A stretch of 43,537 bases of DNA from an uncultured bacterium (GTDB lineage: Bacteria; Hydrogenedentota; Hydrogenedentia; Hydrogenedentales; GCA-2746185), in assembly GCA_938082445.1 (NCBI GenBank), contig CALLLL010000187.1:1-43537 (forward strand). Direction: 5' to 3'. Numbering within the stretch: position 1 is the stretch's first letter; each line of letters starts with the position of its first letter. Position numbers and translations under genes: made by a program. Below are positions 1 through 8,980 of the stretch, in pieces. The notes beneath the pieces are model-generated. The model ran no database searches and was not told the origin of the DNA. It worked only from the letters and a program-made list of their open reading frames with translations.

Positions 1-518
1 TCCACTTGAGCTTCGGGCAATGGATAAGTACCCTCCATCTCTATCGGGTTTTGCGTTGCCAATACAAAAAATGGTTCTTCAAGAACATGCGTTTTATTGG
101 CCACTGTCACGGTGTGCTCCTGCATCGCTTCAAGCAATGCCGATTGCGTTTTAGGAGTGGCACGATTAATCTCATCAGCAAGCAGTATATTGGCAAAAAT
201 TGGGCCTGGACGAAAGGTAACTTCACGACGCCCTTGATCATCTTCAAGCACCATATTGGTTCCCAGAATATCGGCAGGCATCAAATCGGGTGTAAACTGA
301 ATTCGCGAAAATTCAGAATCCAGCGTGTCGGCCAGCGTCTTCACAAGCATCGTTTTCCCCAAACCCGGAACCCCTTCGAGCAAGCAGTGTCCGTTGGCGA
401 ATAAACAGGTCAGCACCCCGTCAATAATATCGTCACAGCCAACAATAACTGTGCTGATCTCCTTGTGCAGGGCATCAAATTCTTGTCGAAATTCTTCTGC
501 TTTTTTCTCGGTATCCAT
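1..518 (-). CDS. MoxR-family AAA+ ATPase (3' end cut by window edge)
   Basis: The first 172 codons of a MoxR-type AAA+ ATPase, a chaperone-like enzyme that usually works with VWA-domain partners to mature or insert metal or protein complexes. The Walker A loop reads GVPGLGKT (about residues 47-54), the Walker B region reads [20 protein letters not shown], and the MoxR-typical [18 protein letters not shown] stretch runs up to the window edge. The start is the ATG at 518, preceded by an AGAGG ribosome site. The gene lies 56 bases downstream of the VWA protein gene and probably closes or continues the same operon; a DUF58 gene often follows MoxR, but the window ends first. Family assignment is very secure. 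The protein it serves is inferred from the neighbours. Confidence 0.95.
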   Translation of the reverse strand, partial: MDTEKKAEEFRQEFDALHKEISTVIVGCDDIIDGVLTCLFANGHCLLEGVPGLGKTMLVKTLADTLDSEFSRIQFTPDLMPADILGTNMVLEDDQGRREVTFRPGPIFANILLADEINRATPKTQSALLEAMQEHTVTVANKTHVLEEPFFVLATQNPIEMEGTYPLPEAQV

Positions 519-574
519 AGCGTCCTCTTTCTATTCGTTCTCGTTGGTCGTTATATCCATATTGAGTCGAAGCC

Positions 575-3487
575 TTAATCGTCTAAGCGATCAATACGTC
601 GTTGTTTACTTTTCTTAGCACGTTCTTTGGCATCCAGTAATTTCTGGGTATAGCCACTCTGCGGAGCTTTTTCAGCTGTTGGTTCTGAATCTACACTGAC
701 CGTAGGCTGATCTGCCCCTCTGCCACTAACACTATCATCGTCTTGAATATCGTCCTGATCATCGTATAACTGGGCGGCATCAGAATAGTCGCGACGAACC
801 AAGTCTCCTGAAGCAATTGTTCCCGTAATGGGCTGAGCTCTTGGAGGCGGCTTAGATACGATGCGTTTCATACCCGGCAGCTTTCTCATGGATGTTCGGA
901 TTTCATCCCAGATTAATCCCCATGGGATCATCACTCTACGCATAAATATTTCAATTGGAAATAGACAGATGGCAATTAGTAACAATAAATCCCATAGTGG
1001 TTTTATAAACGGAGTGGTTTCCATATCATGTATAAAGGGATTAAAAGTAGATGCCTGTAATGTGTTGCCATTGACACTAGCCAACTGTTCCAGCAAAGGC
1101 ACATTGGTAGTGGTGTAATTGTATTCGGGTGAATAACTCAGCGCAAGACCACTAGGAATCGTTCCTGTTGTACCGTCTTGCTGGTTGTACATCAGATTCA
1201 TCATGTAGATCCCATTATCATTCACTGGGAATGTACTTTCATAAATACCCGGCTCGGTTTGCTGCAACGTAACTTCCATCTTCTTATAATCCGGTGCTGG
1301 ACCTGTCACAACCCCTCGGGGCTGAAGGAAATTTATGAAATTCCCTTCTCCATCCATAGCATCAACCTTAATATGCCCTTTACCATTTTCAATCCATGTA
1401 TCTACTTTAAAATCTAAAGGGGTAATTTCGCGAGTAGCCCAACGTACCGTTTGCACCCAAAAACGGTCGAAGCCCTCCCAGCCAAGCCAATTAACTGCCC
1501 AACGGCTGGTTACATCAGAGGTAAAGGCGACGGATTTACCAAGCCCATAGCGCCAATGCGCTAAGACGGGATCTTGTTCATGAGAAACAAGCGGCAACGT
1601 TGCAGTATCTTTTACAGTGGTTACAACATAGCCTAGAAGCTCAGGAAAAGGGTTATTGGCAAGTCCCAAAAGCAGTTCAGAGTCATGATTAAAAGAAGGA
1701 GTAAAAGGCTCCTCAATTAACAATCCGCGCTTAACTATTGAAGCTTCTTTGGTAAAAATTTGAGGCAAATTATTGGGATTTTTGACAAAATAATATTCCC
1801 CTCCGGTATCCTCGGCCAATCCACGCATCATAGCTTCATCGCTCATACTATGCGGATTAATCACCACTGTACTAATCGCAATTCCTGCCTCGGCAATATA
1901 AGATACCAGCCCTGGTGTTGGGGCGCCGGGGTCCCCATCTGAGATAATCAATATCCGTTTGGCGGCAGCTTCTGTGTTGGCCAAACTTTCATAGGCCAAT
2001 TCTAAGGTGGGTGCGACACTGGGCATGTCGCCAATATTTTTACTGCCGTTTATCAGAGAATTGGTATGAGCAATTTTATCGCCCACAGCTTCCATAGGGT
2101 GCATCCAACCATCACCCGTTTGATATTCATATACCAATATACCCATCAAGTCTTGGCTAGATAATACATTGAGTGCTGCTAATCCAATTTCACGTGCCCA
2201 TGCATTCCCATCGGGAAATTCACAGGTATGCAAGATCACTGCAAGTGCACCTTTGGGTAAAATTTTACGTTGTTTTATATCCATGCTCACTGGCAAGGCA
2301 CGCTCAACAGGTGTATCCAAAAAGCCACCGGAACCAAATGTCTCAGGTCCGCCAATCATAATAAACCCGATACCCAAATCGCGCACCATGGCTTCGATTA
2401 ACTTCATTTGATCAGAGCTTAATTGAGTCGCACTGATATTGGACATGATCACGACATCATAGTTTTGAATTTGAGGCAATGTTAAGGGAAAGCTTCCAGG
2501 AAGAATACTGGTAACATCGATCCCTTCTTGGCGCAATGCTTTCAACACATACTCACCATCAGAAGCGGAGTTGGCCACAAAAAGAACACGAGGCTCACCT
2601 TGAATAATCGTGAATGCCTGTCCCGTATTATTGGCCAACATTGTATCGCCATCGGCTTCAATAGACACTTCATATTCATAAAACCCGCTATTGGCCATCT
2701 CTTGTTGCAGAATAAATGTATTGTCCCCTTTGCGCAGCGTGACATCTTGCGCAGGCATGGATACTCGCTTATCGCCTACCCGTTGGTATACACGAAGCTG
2801 ACCCTGCGTATCAGCCTCAGATGTGACCACTACGCGCAACTGAAAGGGCTCATCTGCATTAACTTGGCCAGGAAGTGACACATCACGTACCCGCACTTCT
2901 CTAGGAGTGCTTACATGTAAAGGAACAATTTGCACATCGACACCAGCCGATTGAGCCAGCTTCACTTCCTCTAGTGCTGACCCTTTTGTTTCATTTCCAT
3001 CACTATAGATCACTATACGTTTCATATGACCTTGTGGGAACGCAGCCATGGCAAGGCGAATTGCAGAGGCTAAATCAGTTTGCACCCCACCCACATAGGA
3101 AGCGATATCCCCCATGCCCAATGTTTTATCCATTCCCAATTCAATACTGGAATTTTCCCCAAAGACAATGACACCGGCTTTATCCTTATCAGTCATATAC
3201 AGGTCAGCCGTATTCCGAATCCATTGTGCGGACTGAAGGCGCTTTTCTTCATTGATACTGTCGGAATGATCAAGCAAGAAGTACACAGCGAGATCGTCAT
3301 CATTGTTAACCCATTCCATACCTGCTAAAGCAAAAATAAGCAATAGAAGAATTACAGTACGCAAGCATAATGTAACGGATTTACGAAATCGCGACAAAGA
3401 CTGTATGCCCATTCCCAGCCAAATGGACCAAGGCACAAGCAACAAGAGCCACAAGGCCCACGGATTTACAAATCGAGGGAGGTCCAC
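575..3487 (-). CDS. BatA/VWA-domain membrane protein with glutamine-amidotransferase-like domain
   Basis: A 970-residue membrane protein. Two N-terminal membrane segments (about 10-28 and 38-57) resemble the BatA/aerotolerance N-terminus. A von Willebrand A domain follows (about 65-200) with a complete metal site: D73-x-S75-x-S77, T137 and D163 in YSDGNET. Next come a beta-rich domain (about 200-295), a class I glutamine-amidotransferase-like fold (about 299-400) and a second VWA-like domain whose first metal motif is degenerate (AVILHTCEFPDG). A third membrane segment (about 831-848) leads to a charged, Asp-rich cytoplasmic tail ending in a Lys/Arg-rich stretch. The start is GTG at 3487, overlapping the TAG stop of the NHL gene by one base, which implies translational coupling. 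The likely role is MoxR-assisted envelope function; the substrate is unknown. Confidence 0.9.
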   Translation of the reverse strand: MDLPRFVNPWALWLLLLVPWSIWLGMGIQSLSRFRKSVTLCLRTVILLLLIFALAGMEWVNNDDDLAVYFLLDHSDSINEEKRLQSAQWIRNTADLYMTDKDKAGVIVFGENSSIELGMDKTLGMGDIASYVGGVQTDLASAIRLAMAAFPQGHMKRIVIYSDGNETKGSALEEVKLAQSAGVDVQIVPLHVSTPREVRVRDVSLPGQVNADEPFQLRVVVTSEADTQGQLRVYQRVGDKRVSMPAQDVTLRKGDNTFILQQEMANSGFYEYEVSIEADGDTMLANNTGQAFTIIQGEPRVLFVANSASDGEYVLKALRQEGIDVTSILPGSFPLTLPQIQNYDVVIMSNISATQLSSDQMKLIEAMVRDLGIGFIMIGGPETFGSGGFLDTPVERALPVSMDIKQRKILPKGALAVILHTCEFPDGNAWAREIGLAALNVLSSQDLMGILVYEYQTGDGWMHPMEAVGDKIAHTNSLINGSKNIGDMPSVAPTLELAYESLANTEAAAKRILIISDGDPGAPTPGLVSYIAEAGIAISTVVINPHSMSDEAMMRGLAEDTGGEYYFVKNPNNLPQIFTKEASIVKRGLLIEEPFTPSFNHDSELLLGLANNPFPELLGYVVTTVKDTATLPLVSHEQDPVLAHWRYGLGKSVAFTSDVTSRWAVNWLGWEGFDRFWVQTVRWATREITPLDFKVDTWIENGKGHIKVDAMDGEGNFINFLQPRGVVTGPAPDYKKMEVTLQQTEPGIYESTFPVNDNGIYMMNLMYNQQDGTTGTIPSGLALSYSPEYNYTTTNVPLLEQLASVNGNTLQASTFNPFIHDMETTPFIKPLWDLLLLIAICLFPIEIFMRRVMIPWGLIWDEIRTSMRKLPGMKRIVSKPPPRAQPITGTIASGDLVRRDYSDAAQLYDDQDDIQDDDSVSGRGADQPTVSVDSEPTAEKAPQSGYTQKLLDAKERAKKSKQRRIDRLDD

Positions 3488-4416
3488 TAACGAAAGTCCT
3501 CCATAGCAAAGAATTGAATTCGGTGATTATCCGTATCTGCCACATAGATTTCGTCTTCATCACTTAATGCAAGACCACGCGGCGCATTGAATTGTCCTGA
3601 TTCACGGCCAGCAGAACCGATCGAGCCCAAAAAGTTACCGTTAAGTTCCCAATGCGATATTCGGTGATTCCCGTATTCAGCTATGACCAATGTATTATTT
3701 TGCGTTACCGCAATATCGTGCGGAAACATTAACTCTCCATCACCCGATCCTGCTTTCCCGAAGCTCGAGAGAAATGTACCGTCCTGTTCAAAAATCTGAA
3801 TTCGATGATTCGTCGTATCGCACACGACAATTTTCCCGTCGTTGGAAATATCAATATCCATTGCACGACTGAACTGACCCGTTTTCGTACCCAGCCCCCC
3901 CCATTGGCGCACATATTTTTTGTGTGCATCAAACACATGCACGCGCTCAGCCTGGTCACCGTATTCAGATATAAAAAAATCACCCTCTTCTGAGCGTGCA
4001 ATACCCGTTGGATAAATAAGCGTATCGTCTGTGTTGCCGTAAGAGCCCCACTGATCCAACAGTTCGCCTTGCGGAGAATAAATCATTATTCGACTATCAT
4101 GCGTATCGGGGATTATGAGTTGCTGATTATCCGAAGAATGGATAATGGCTGTTGGTGTACCTCGAGTTTCTTCCGGCACAGTCCACAGTCGTTTGAATTC
4201 ACCCTCTTTACTAAATACTTGCACACGACTGGTTGTATCGATGACATACACTTCATCATTACAGACATCGATGGCACGTGGACGCATAAAGTCCCCATTG
4301 CGCAGCCCCTCACTTCCCCAGCTCCCCCGAGCCTGAAGCGATGAAGGCGCCCCACTACAAGCACTCAACCCCAGAATAATGGTTGACGTCAAAAATCCAC
4401 GACGACTTATCGGCAC
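3487..4416 (-). CDS. NHL-repeat beta-propeller lipoprotein
   Basis: A 309-residue exported protein. The N-terminus has a twin-arginine-like SRRGFLTS motif followed by a hydrophobic run and a lipobox (LSAC, Cys at about 20), so it is probably a Tat-exported lipoprotein. The rest is a chain of NHL repeats, visible as recurring segments such as VCDTTNHRIQIFEQDGTF, IAEYGNHRISHWELNGNF and VADTDNHRIQFF, enough for a six-bladed propeller. Propellers of this sort bind ligands or proteins and need not be catalytic. The start is GTG at 4416 with a GAGGAGAT ribosome site a few bases upstream. It sits 14 bases after the coiled-coil gene and overlaps the VWA gene by one base, so it is part of this operon. 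The presence of an NHL lipoprotein between MoxR-linked genes is not the textbook arrangement. Confidence 0.9.
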   Translation of the reverse strand: MPISRRGFLTSTIILGLSACSGAPSSLQARGSWGSEGLRNGDFMRPRAIDVCNDEVYVIDTTSRVQVFSKEGEFKRLWTVPEETRGTPTAIIHSSDNQQLIIPDTHDSRIMIYSPQGELLDQWGSYGNTDDTLIYPTGIARSEEGDFFISEYGDQAERVHVFDAHKKYVRQWGGLGTKTGQFSRAMDIDISNDGKIVVCDTTNHRIQIFEQDGTFLSSFGKAGSGDGELMFPHDIAVTQNNTLVIAEYGNHRISHWELNGNFLGSIGSAGRESGQFNAPRGLALSDEDEIYVADTDNHRIQFFAMEDFR

Positions 4417-4430
4417 ACAGATCTCCTCAA

Positions 4431-6014
4431 TTACTCATCGCCCTCTTCGGGCTCCAATGAGCCAAAGTACTGACGCACCAATTCACGTGACGCATCGGGG
4501 ATTTCTTCTTGGGTTAGCGCCTGTTCTGTTTCTTGTTGCAGTTGAACAAAGGCCCCAGATAAGTTTTTTACCGTGGCTTCCTCACCCGCCTCAGGTGAAG
4601 CCTTTTGCATAATATCTGCCAAGATTTGGCCTTTGGTTAAAGGCCCCGGAATTTTTGTAGGCTTCAAGCCCACATTAACATCCGGCAATTCACCCAAACG
4701 ATTGCCCTGGCCTTGGCCTGCTCCACCAAGCCCTAGACCTTGCCCAGATCCAGGTTTATTTCCACCAGAGCATTGGCCACTCCCACATTCGCCACCATGG
4801 GAATGACCTTCAGATTTACATTCTCCATTTTTGCCATCACAAGACTTTAATTTACTCCCGCATTTACGACAAAATTCACTGGCGCCCAATGAGCTTTGTT
4901 TCCACTCGGCCAACTTCTCCATGGCCCCATCCATCTTTTCCATTTGCTCAAGAACGGATTCCAGATCGCCAAGGTTCATTTCCATTTCTTTCATAGTCTC
5001 AAGTGCACCTTGAATATCACCTGAATCCATACCTGCAGCTGCTTTAGCTAACGCTTGCCCCAGCTCACTATTTTTGCCGCCAAGCTGTTCGGAAAGAGAT
5101 TTTAATTCTTTTTGAAGCTTCTCTTTTTCTTTCTTTGTGAGGTCGCCTTTTGCAATTTTTTTCTTTAAGGCCTTCGCCATTTCTGCCGCTTCCCCCATGT
5201 TGCCCTTTTGCAAGGCTCCAGCAAGTTCACGGGCCATGGCAAATTGTTTCATATCACCTGCAAAGTTGGGCTTGGGATTGTTTTGCTTCAATGCATTACG
5301 CTTAGCCAACAGATCATCATTAATATTGCTCAAGCGCGCCAAAGCTTGTTTTTCAGTGATCTCACCCGCATCAAGCTGACGCTGCATTTCACTTAAATCA
5401 AATTGCATTTCAGACAAGGCACCTGTTTCAGCTTTATCCATTTTCGGAAGTGCATTTTTTATAGCTTCAATGCGCTCTATGGCTACCTTCTTAACTGCTG
5501 CTTGTGTTTTCGCTTCAGCAATCTTTTCTTCATGGCCCATTAAATCATATACCGGCAAGAACATGTAGATGAGCGCTGCCACCATAAATCCAGCAGATAA
5601 CCATGACAAGCCATGCGTGCTAAACCATGGGAAGACTCGTTTATGGGAATTAAAATCGACTTTTTGCACCACATCTTGCTGAAGAGCTTCGACCATGGGG
5701 CCTTCCATACCTTCTAGCTCAAGTGATGAAGTGACGCGTTCATTTAATTGCAGACGCTTATCAATTTCGAGTGATGATTGCACACGGGAGGGATATCGTT
5801 TAGCGGTCCAGGCCAATGCAAATACAACACATACACCATAAATCCCCAAGATTCCCTGTACAGGATCACCCAGTTGAGGGAAGAGTCGTGTAGATATAAT
5901 CCATAGACAACTCAAGATTGTTGCCACAATGAGACCGCGTACAGAATATTGACAGCCCATATGTACCGCCAGCCGGACCTGCACCTTTGCAACCAATTGA
6001 TGAATTGGATTCAT
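4431..6014 (-). CDS. DUF4175-like membrane protein with long coiled coil and Cys/His/Gly-rich segment
   Basis: A 527-residue protein, first gene of the MoxR/VWA operon. It has membrane segments at about 27-45, 53-69 and 135-155, then a long Lys/Glu/Ala-rich helical, probably coiled-coil region (about 165-385). A compact Cys/His cluster follows (FCRKCGSKL, then KNGEC, HSHGGEC and SGQC), which looks like a metal-binding insert, and then a Gly/Gln-rich linker. The C-terminal piece (PDASRELVRQYFGSLEP) resembles the end of DUF4175-type proteins seen in MoxR/VWA operons. The start is ATG at 6014 behind a GGGAG ribosome site. The family link is by general resemblance only; the topology and operon position are seen directly. 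Function unknown, probably envelope-associated. Confidence 0.7.
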   Translation of the reverse strand: MNPIHQLVAKVQVRLAVHMGCQYSVRGLIVATILSCLWIISTRLFPQLGDPVQGILGIYGVCVVFALAWTAKRYPSRVQSSLEIDKRLQLNERVTSSLELEGMEGPMVEALQQDVVQKVDFNSHKRVFPWFSTHGLSWLSAGFMVAALIYMFLPVYDLMGHEEKIAEAKTQAAVKKVAIERIEAIKNALPKMDKAETGALSEMQFDLSEMQRQLDAGEITEKQALARLSNINDDLLAKRNALKQNNPKPNFAGDMKQFAMARELAGALQKGNMGEAAEMAKALKKKIAKGDLTKKEKEKLQKELKSLSEQLGGKNSELGQALAKAAAGMDSGDIQGALETMKEMEMNLGDLESVLEQMEKMDGAMEKLAEWKQSSLGASEFCRKCGSKLKSCDGKNGECKSEGHSHGGECGSGQCSGGNKPGSGQGLGLGGAGQGQGNRLGELPDVNVGLKPTKIPGPLTKGQILADIMQKASPEAGEEATVKNLSGAFVQLQQETEQALTQEEIPDASRELVRQYFGSLEPEEGDE

Positions 6015-6066
6015 ACCAATCTCCCTGTCGTAATGCCATCTATAATCTTATTACGGCCCGATAAAC

Positions 6067-6095
6067 ATTGTAGGATATGAAGTCTACATTAGCAA
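6067..6095 (-). promoter_or_regulatory. Probable sigma-70 promoter of the coiled-coil/NHL/VWA/MoxR operon
   Basis: On the minus strand a TTGCTA -35 box (6095-6090) and a TACAAT -10 box (6072-6067) are separated by exactly 17 bases. This places the start near 6060, about 46 bases before the ATG at 6014. The match is 4/6 and 5/6 to consensus. Confidence 0.5.
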
Positions 6096-6227
6096 GCCCT
6101 AATTTATTCTCACGATAAGACTTAGGCCATGAGAAACAACCAAATTACATGAGTGTAATCAATCGACCACATTTAGGACACATATGCACATTCAGTACAC
6201 ATTTATCATTTGACTCTTATTCTATAC

Positions 6228-6261
6228 ATATGACATATCTCCTGCCCTGCTTATGACATAT
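6228..6261. repeat. Pair of TATGACATAT repeats, candidate regulator sites
   Basis: The 10-mer TATGACATAT occurs at 6229-6238 and again at 6252-6261, start to start 23 bases, about two helical turns. The first copy lies in a perfect 5-1-5 palindrome (ATATG-A-CATAT). Both lie 25-60 bases upstream of the sigma-54-type promoter of the nap genes, so they could bind its activator or another regulator. The rest of the 6015-6361 gap (347 bases) holds the operon promoter on the other strand and otherwise AT-rich sequence in which I see no gene or RNA. Confidence 0.4.
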
Positions 6262-6285
6262 TGACCTTTCATACAAACACCAATG

Positions 6286-6301
6286 TGGCACAAGTTATGC
6301 A
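6286..6301 (+). promoter_or_regulatory. Sigma-54 (RpoN)-type -24/-12 promoter for napDAB
   Basis: The sequence TGGCACAAGTTATGCA matches the sigma-54 consensus TGGCACGNNNNTTGCA, with the invariant GG (6287-6288) and GC (6299-6300) exactly ten bases apart. Transcription would start near 6312, about 50 bases before the napD ATG. If used, the nap operon depends on an enhancer-binding activator, for example a nitrogen or nitrate regulator. Confidence 0.65.
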
Positions 6302-6361
6302 TTTATCTATACGTATTAATACCAATTTTGTTCACAAAGACTCACCAAAAAGGAAAAAATC

Positions 6362-6600
6362 ATGCCGGTATCCAGTGTGATCGTCCGAAAATCGGAAACG
6401 GCTAACAGCGATGACCTCAGTTCTGAGCTAGCTTCGCTGGACGGCGCAACCCTTAAACATGTTGAAGGCGACAGTTTTTTCGTACTCATTGATGTACCCA
6501 CCCAATCCGAGGAAAAGTCCTATGGAATACCCTTGAAACGATAGAGGGTGTCACTCATGTGGATTTGATCTATCACAATTTCGAAGATGTAAACGAATAG
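6362..6600 (+). pseudogene. napD: napD, maturation chaperone of periplasmic nitrate reductase, frameshifted
   Basis: NapD is a small cytoplasmic chaperone that binds the Tat signal of NapA. The ATG at 6362 (AAGGA ribosome site) opens with the NapD-type MPVSSVIV start and a LKHVEGDSFFVLID strand, but the frame stops at 6542-6544 after 60 codons. The family's C-terminal signature, ETIEGVTHVDLIYHNFED, is present in another frame at 6535-6588, ending with TAG at 6598-6600. Adding one A to the AAAA run at 6513-6516 joins the two parts into a 79-residue protein close to the normal NapD length (about 85). So this is a NapD gene with a single-base deletion. The exact indel position is inferred; the two frames are plain. 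It lies 13 bases before napA. Confidence 0.85.
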
Positions 6601-6613
6601 AAGGTCATTAGCA

Positions 6614-8976
6614 ATGAACACATTAAAAACAAGACGAGAGTTTATCCGCGAAAGTGCCTTAATTGCTGCATTGGCAGCCATTGGAGGCGGCACTAAAGCC
6701 CAAGCCACCGATTCATTACCCGATGGACTTCTATGGCAAAAAGCACCTTGCCGATTCTGCGGAACAGGATGCGACGTATTGGTGGGTGTGGCTAACGGTA
6801 AAGTGGTTGCTGTACAAGGCGACACTGAAAATCCAGTGAATAAAGGGTTGCTGTGCGCGAAAGGCTATCATGCAGGCGCTATTTTGTATGGAAAAGATCG
6901 CTTAACTCATCCACAAATTCGCAAAAACGGAAAACTGGAAAACTGGAAAACGTTTCATGGGATGAAGCCATCGATGCCATCGCCAAAACAGTCATGGAAG
7001 CACCGGAGCGTTTTGGGATATACGGCTCCGGGCAATGGACAATACCCGAAGGGTATGCCTGTATGAAATTTTTGAAAGGCGGATTAAATAGTAACCATAT
7101 CGATCCCAATGCTCGCTTATGCATGGCAAGTGCAGTAGTCGGATTCGTAACCACGTTTGGAGTAGATGAACCTTCCGGGTGCTATGACGATTTAGACGAA
7201 TGCAACACAATCATCACGTGGGGAAACAACTGGGCCGAAATGCACCCCGTTCTCTACTCTCGCTTCATGGATCGCAAAAAAGAAGAATCCAAATACAGTC
7301 GGCCTAAAACATTATATATCGATATGGCCACACGTTATACACGCAGTTCTGAACATGCGGATCATTATATTGAGTTTATTCCGCAAGGTGACATGGCCAT
7401 TGCAAACGGTATTTGTAATTTATTACTTGAACGCGGAAAACAAGATTCGAAATTCATGGACCAGCATGTTCGCTTTAAAGCTGATGATGGCTCCGACATC
7501 ACATTGGAACAATATCGCGAATTCCTCAAAGAATACACACCGGAAAAAGTAGAAGAAATCGCGGGTGTTTCAGAGGCTCACTTAAACTTACTTACAGATC
7601 TCTTTAGTGATCCTCAACGTAAGATTGTATCGTTATGGTGTATGGGCATGAACCAGCACACTCGCGGTACAGCCATCAATAATCTGGTCTACAATGTGCA
7701 CTTACTTTCCGGCCAAATCGGCAAGCCTGGCTGCACACCATTTTCCCTTACCGGACAGCCCAGTGCTTGCGGTACGTGCAGAGAGGTCGGCACTTTAGCA
7801 CATGCGTTACCCGGCGGTCGCGTTGTAAAAAACCCTGAACACCGAGCCGATTGTGAAAACATTTGGAACACAATCCCAGGGGCCATCAATCCAAAGCCTG
7901 GTCATCACACGATGGCAATGTTTCAAGCCTTTAATAAAGGGGAAATGGGTAGTATTTGGGTTCAAGTGACAAACCCTGCTCAAACCATTCCCAACTTAAA
8001 TGAAAATATGAACAATGCAACAAAGGGTAACTTAATTGTATCGGACGTTTACCCTACAGCAACAACTAAGGTTGCGAACATCGTATTGCCATCGGCTTTA
8101 TGGGTGGAAAAAAACGGTATCGTAGGCAACTCCGAACGCCGTACACAACAATGGTTCCGCATGGTTGATCCACCAGGTGAAGCACGCGATGATGCCTGGC
8201 AAGTATTGGCTGTCGCGCATCGCATGTATGAACTCGGTTTTAAGGGCATGAAAAATCGTGATGGAAAATTTTTGTTGGGTGTTCACGATGAAAATGGTAA
8301 AGAAGTCGAAGCGTGGAAATGGGATGTCTACCAAAAATTTAATGTAGACAAATTTCACTACGAGGAATACCGTAAACTTACCCTCAAAAAACATAAAGAC
8401 TTGGCACCATATGATGTCTTATCCGATCAACGCGGTATGCGATGGCCTGTAGTTGAAAATGCTTCAGGCCAGTGGGTGGAGACACCCCGTCGATTTGTTG
8501 AAGGCGAAGACCCCTACGTTAAGCCAGGCAAAGACATTCAGTTTTACGGTGCGAAAGCTAAAGATGATCGCGCTATTATCTGGGCACGCCCCTATGAAGC
8601 GCCTCCTGAAGTGCCGGATGAGGAATACCCATACTGGTTGTGCACAGGTCGCGTACTGGAACATTGGCATACAGGCACCATGACAGGTCGAGTCCCTCAA
8701 TTAAAGAATGCAATGCCTAAAGCTTATGTAGAATTAAATCCGAATGATGCTGAGCGCTTAGGAATCAATGAAGGCGACAAGGTCAAAATTGTTTCTCGTC
8801 GTGGACGCATCATATTACCTGCATGGAGCCGTCGCGCACGCCCTGCAGAAGGCTCCATTTTTGTTCCCTTCTTTGATGAAACTAAAATGATTAACGAAGT
8901 TACCTTGGATGAATACTGTCCGATGTCGAAAGAACCGGATTATAAAAAATGTGCTGTGAAGATAGAAAAGGTGTAG
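6614..8976 (+). pseudogene. napA: napA, catalytic subunit of periplasmic nitrate reductase, disrupted by 8-bp duplication
   Basis: NapA reduces nitrate to nitrite in the periplasm using Mo-bis-MGD and a [4Fe-4S] cluster. The start at 6614 gives a Tat signal (TRREFIRESALIAALAAIGG), the cluster cysteines C46, C49, C53 and C81 (APCRFCGTGC and GLLCAKG), then a break near codon 110. The other frame continues from 6945 with ENVSWDEAIDAIAKT, the molybdenum-ligand region ARLCMASAVVGF and the conserved FGVDEPSGCYDD through to the C-terminal molybdopterin-binding domain, ending in TAG at 8976. Removing one copy of an 8-bp repeat at 6929-6944 restores a single frame of 784 codons, normal for NapA. All recognisable active-site residues remain, so the lesion looks recent. 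A ribosome site (GAAGG) precedes the start. Confidence 0.93.
6929..6952 (+). repeat. 8-bp tandem duplication causing the napA frameshift
   Basis: GGAAAACT stands at 6929-6936 and again at 6937-6944, followed by GGAAAACG at 6945-6952. With three units the reading frame is lost; with two it reads NGKLENVSWDEA straight through. Such repeats arise by replication slippage and can revert the same way. Confidence 0.9.
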
Positions 8977-8980
8977 AGCC

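Noticed and set aside
2528..2878. 116-residue frame on the plus strand inside the VWA gene
   Set aside because: Shadow frame over a gene with intact domains; no independent support.
6362..6544. A free-standing 60-residue gene
   Set aside because: Its N-terminus and the out-of-frame segment just after its stop together make a NapD protein, so it is the front part of a frameshifted napD.
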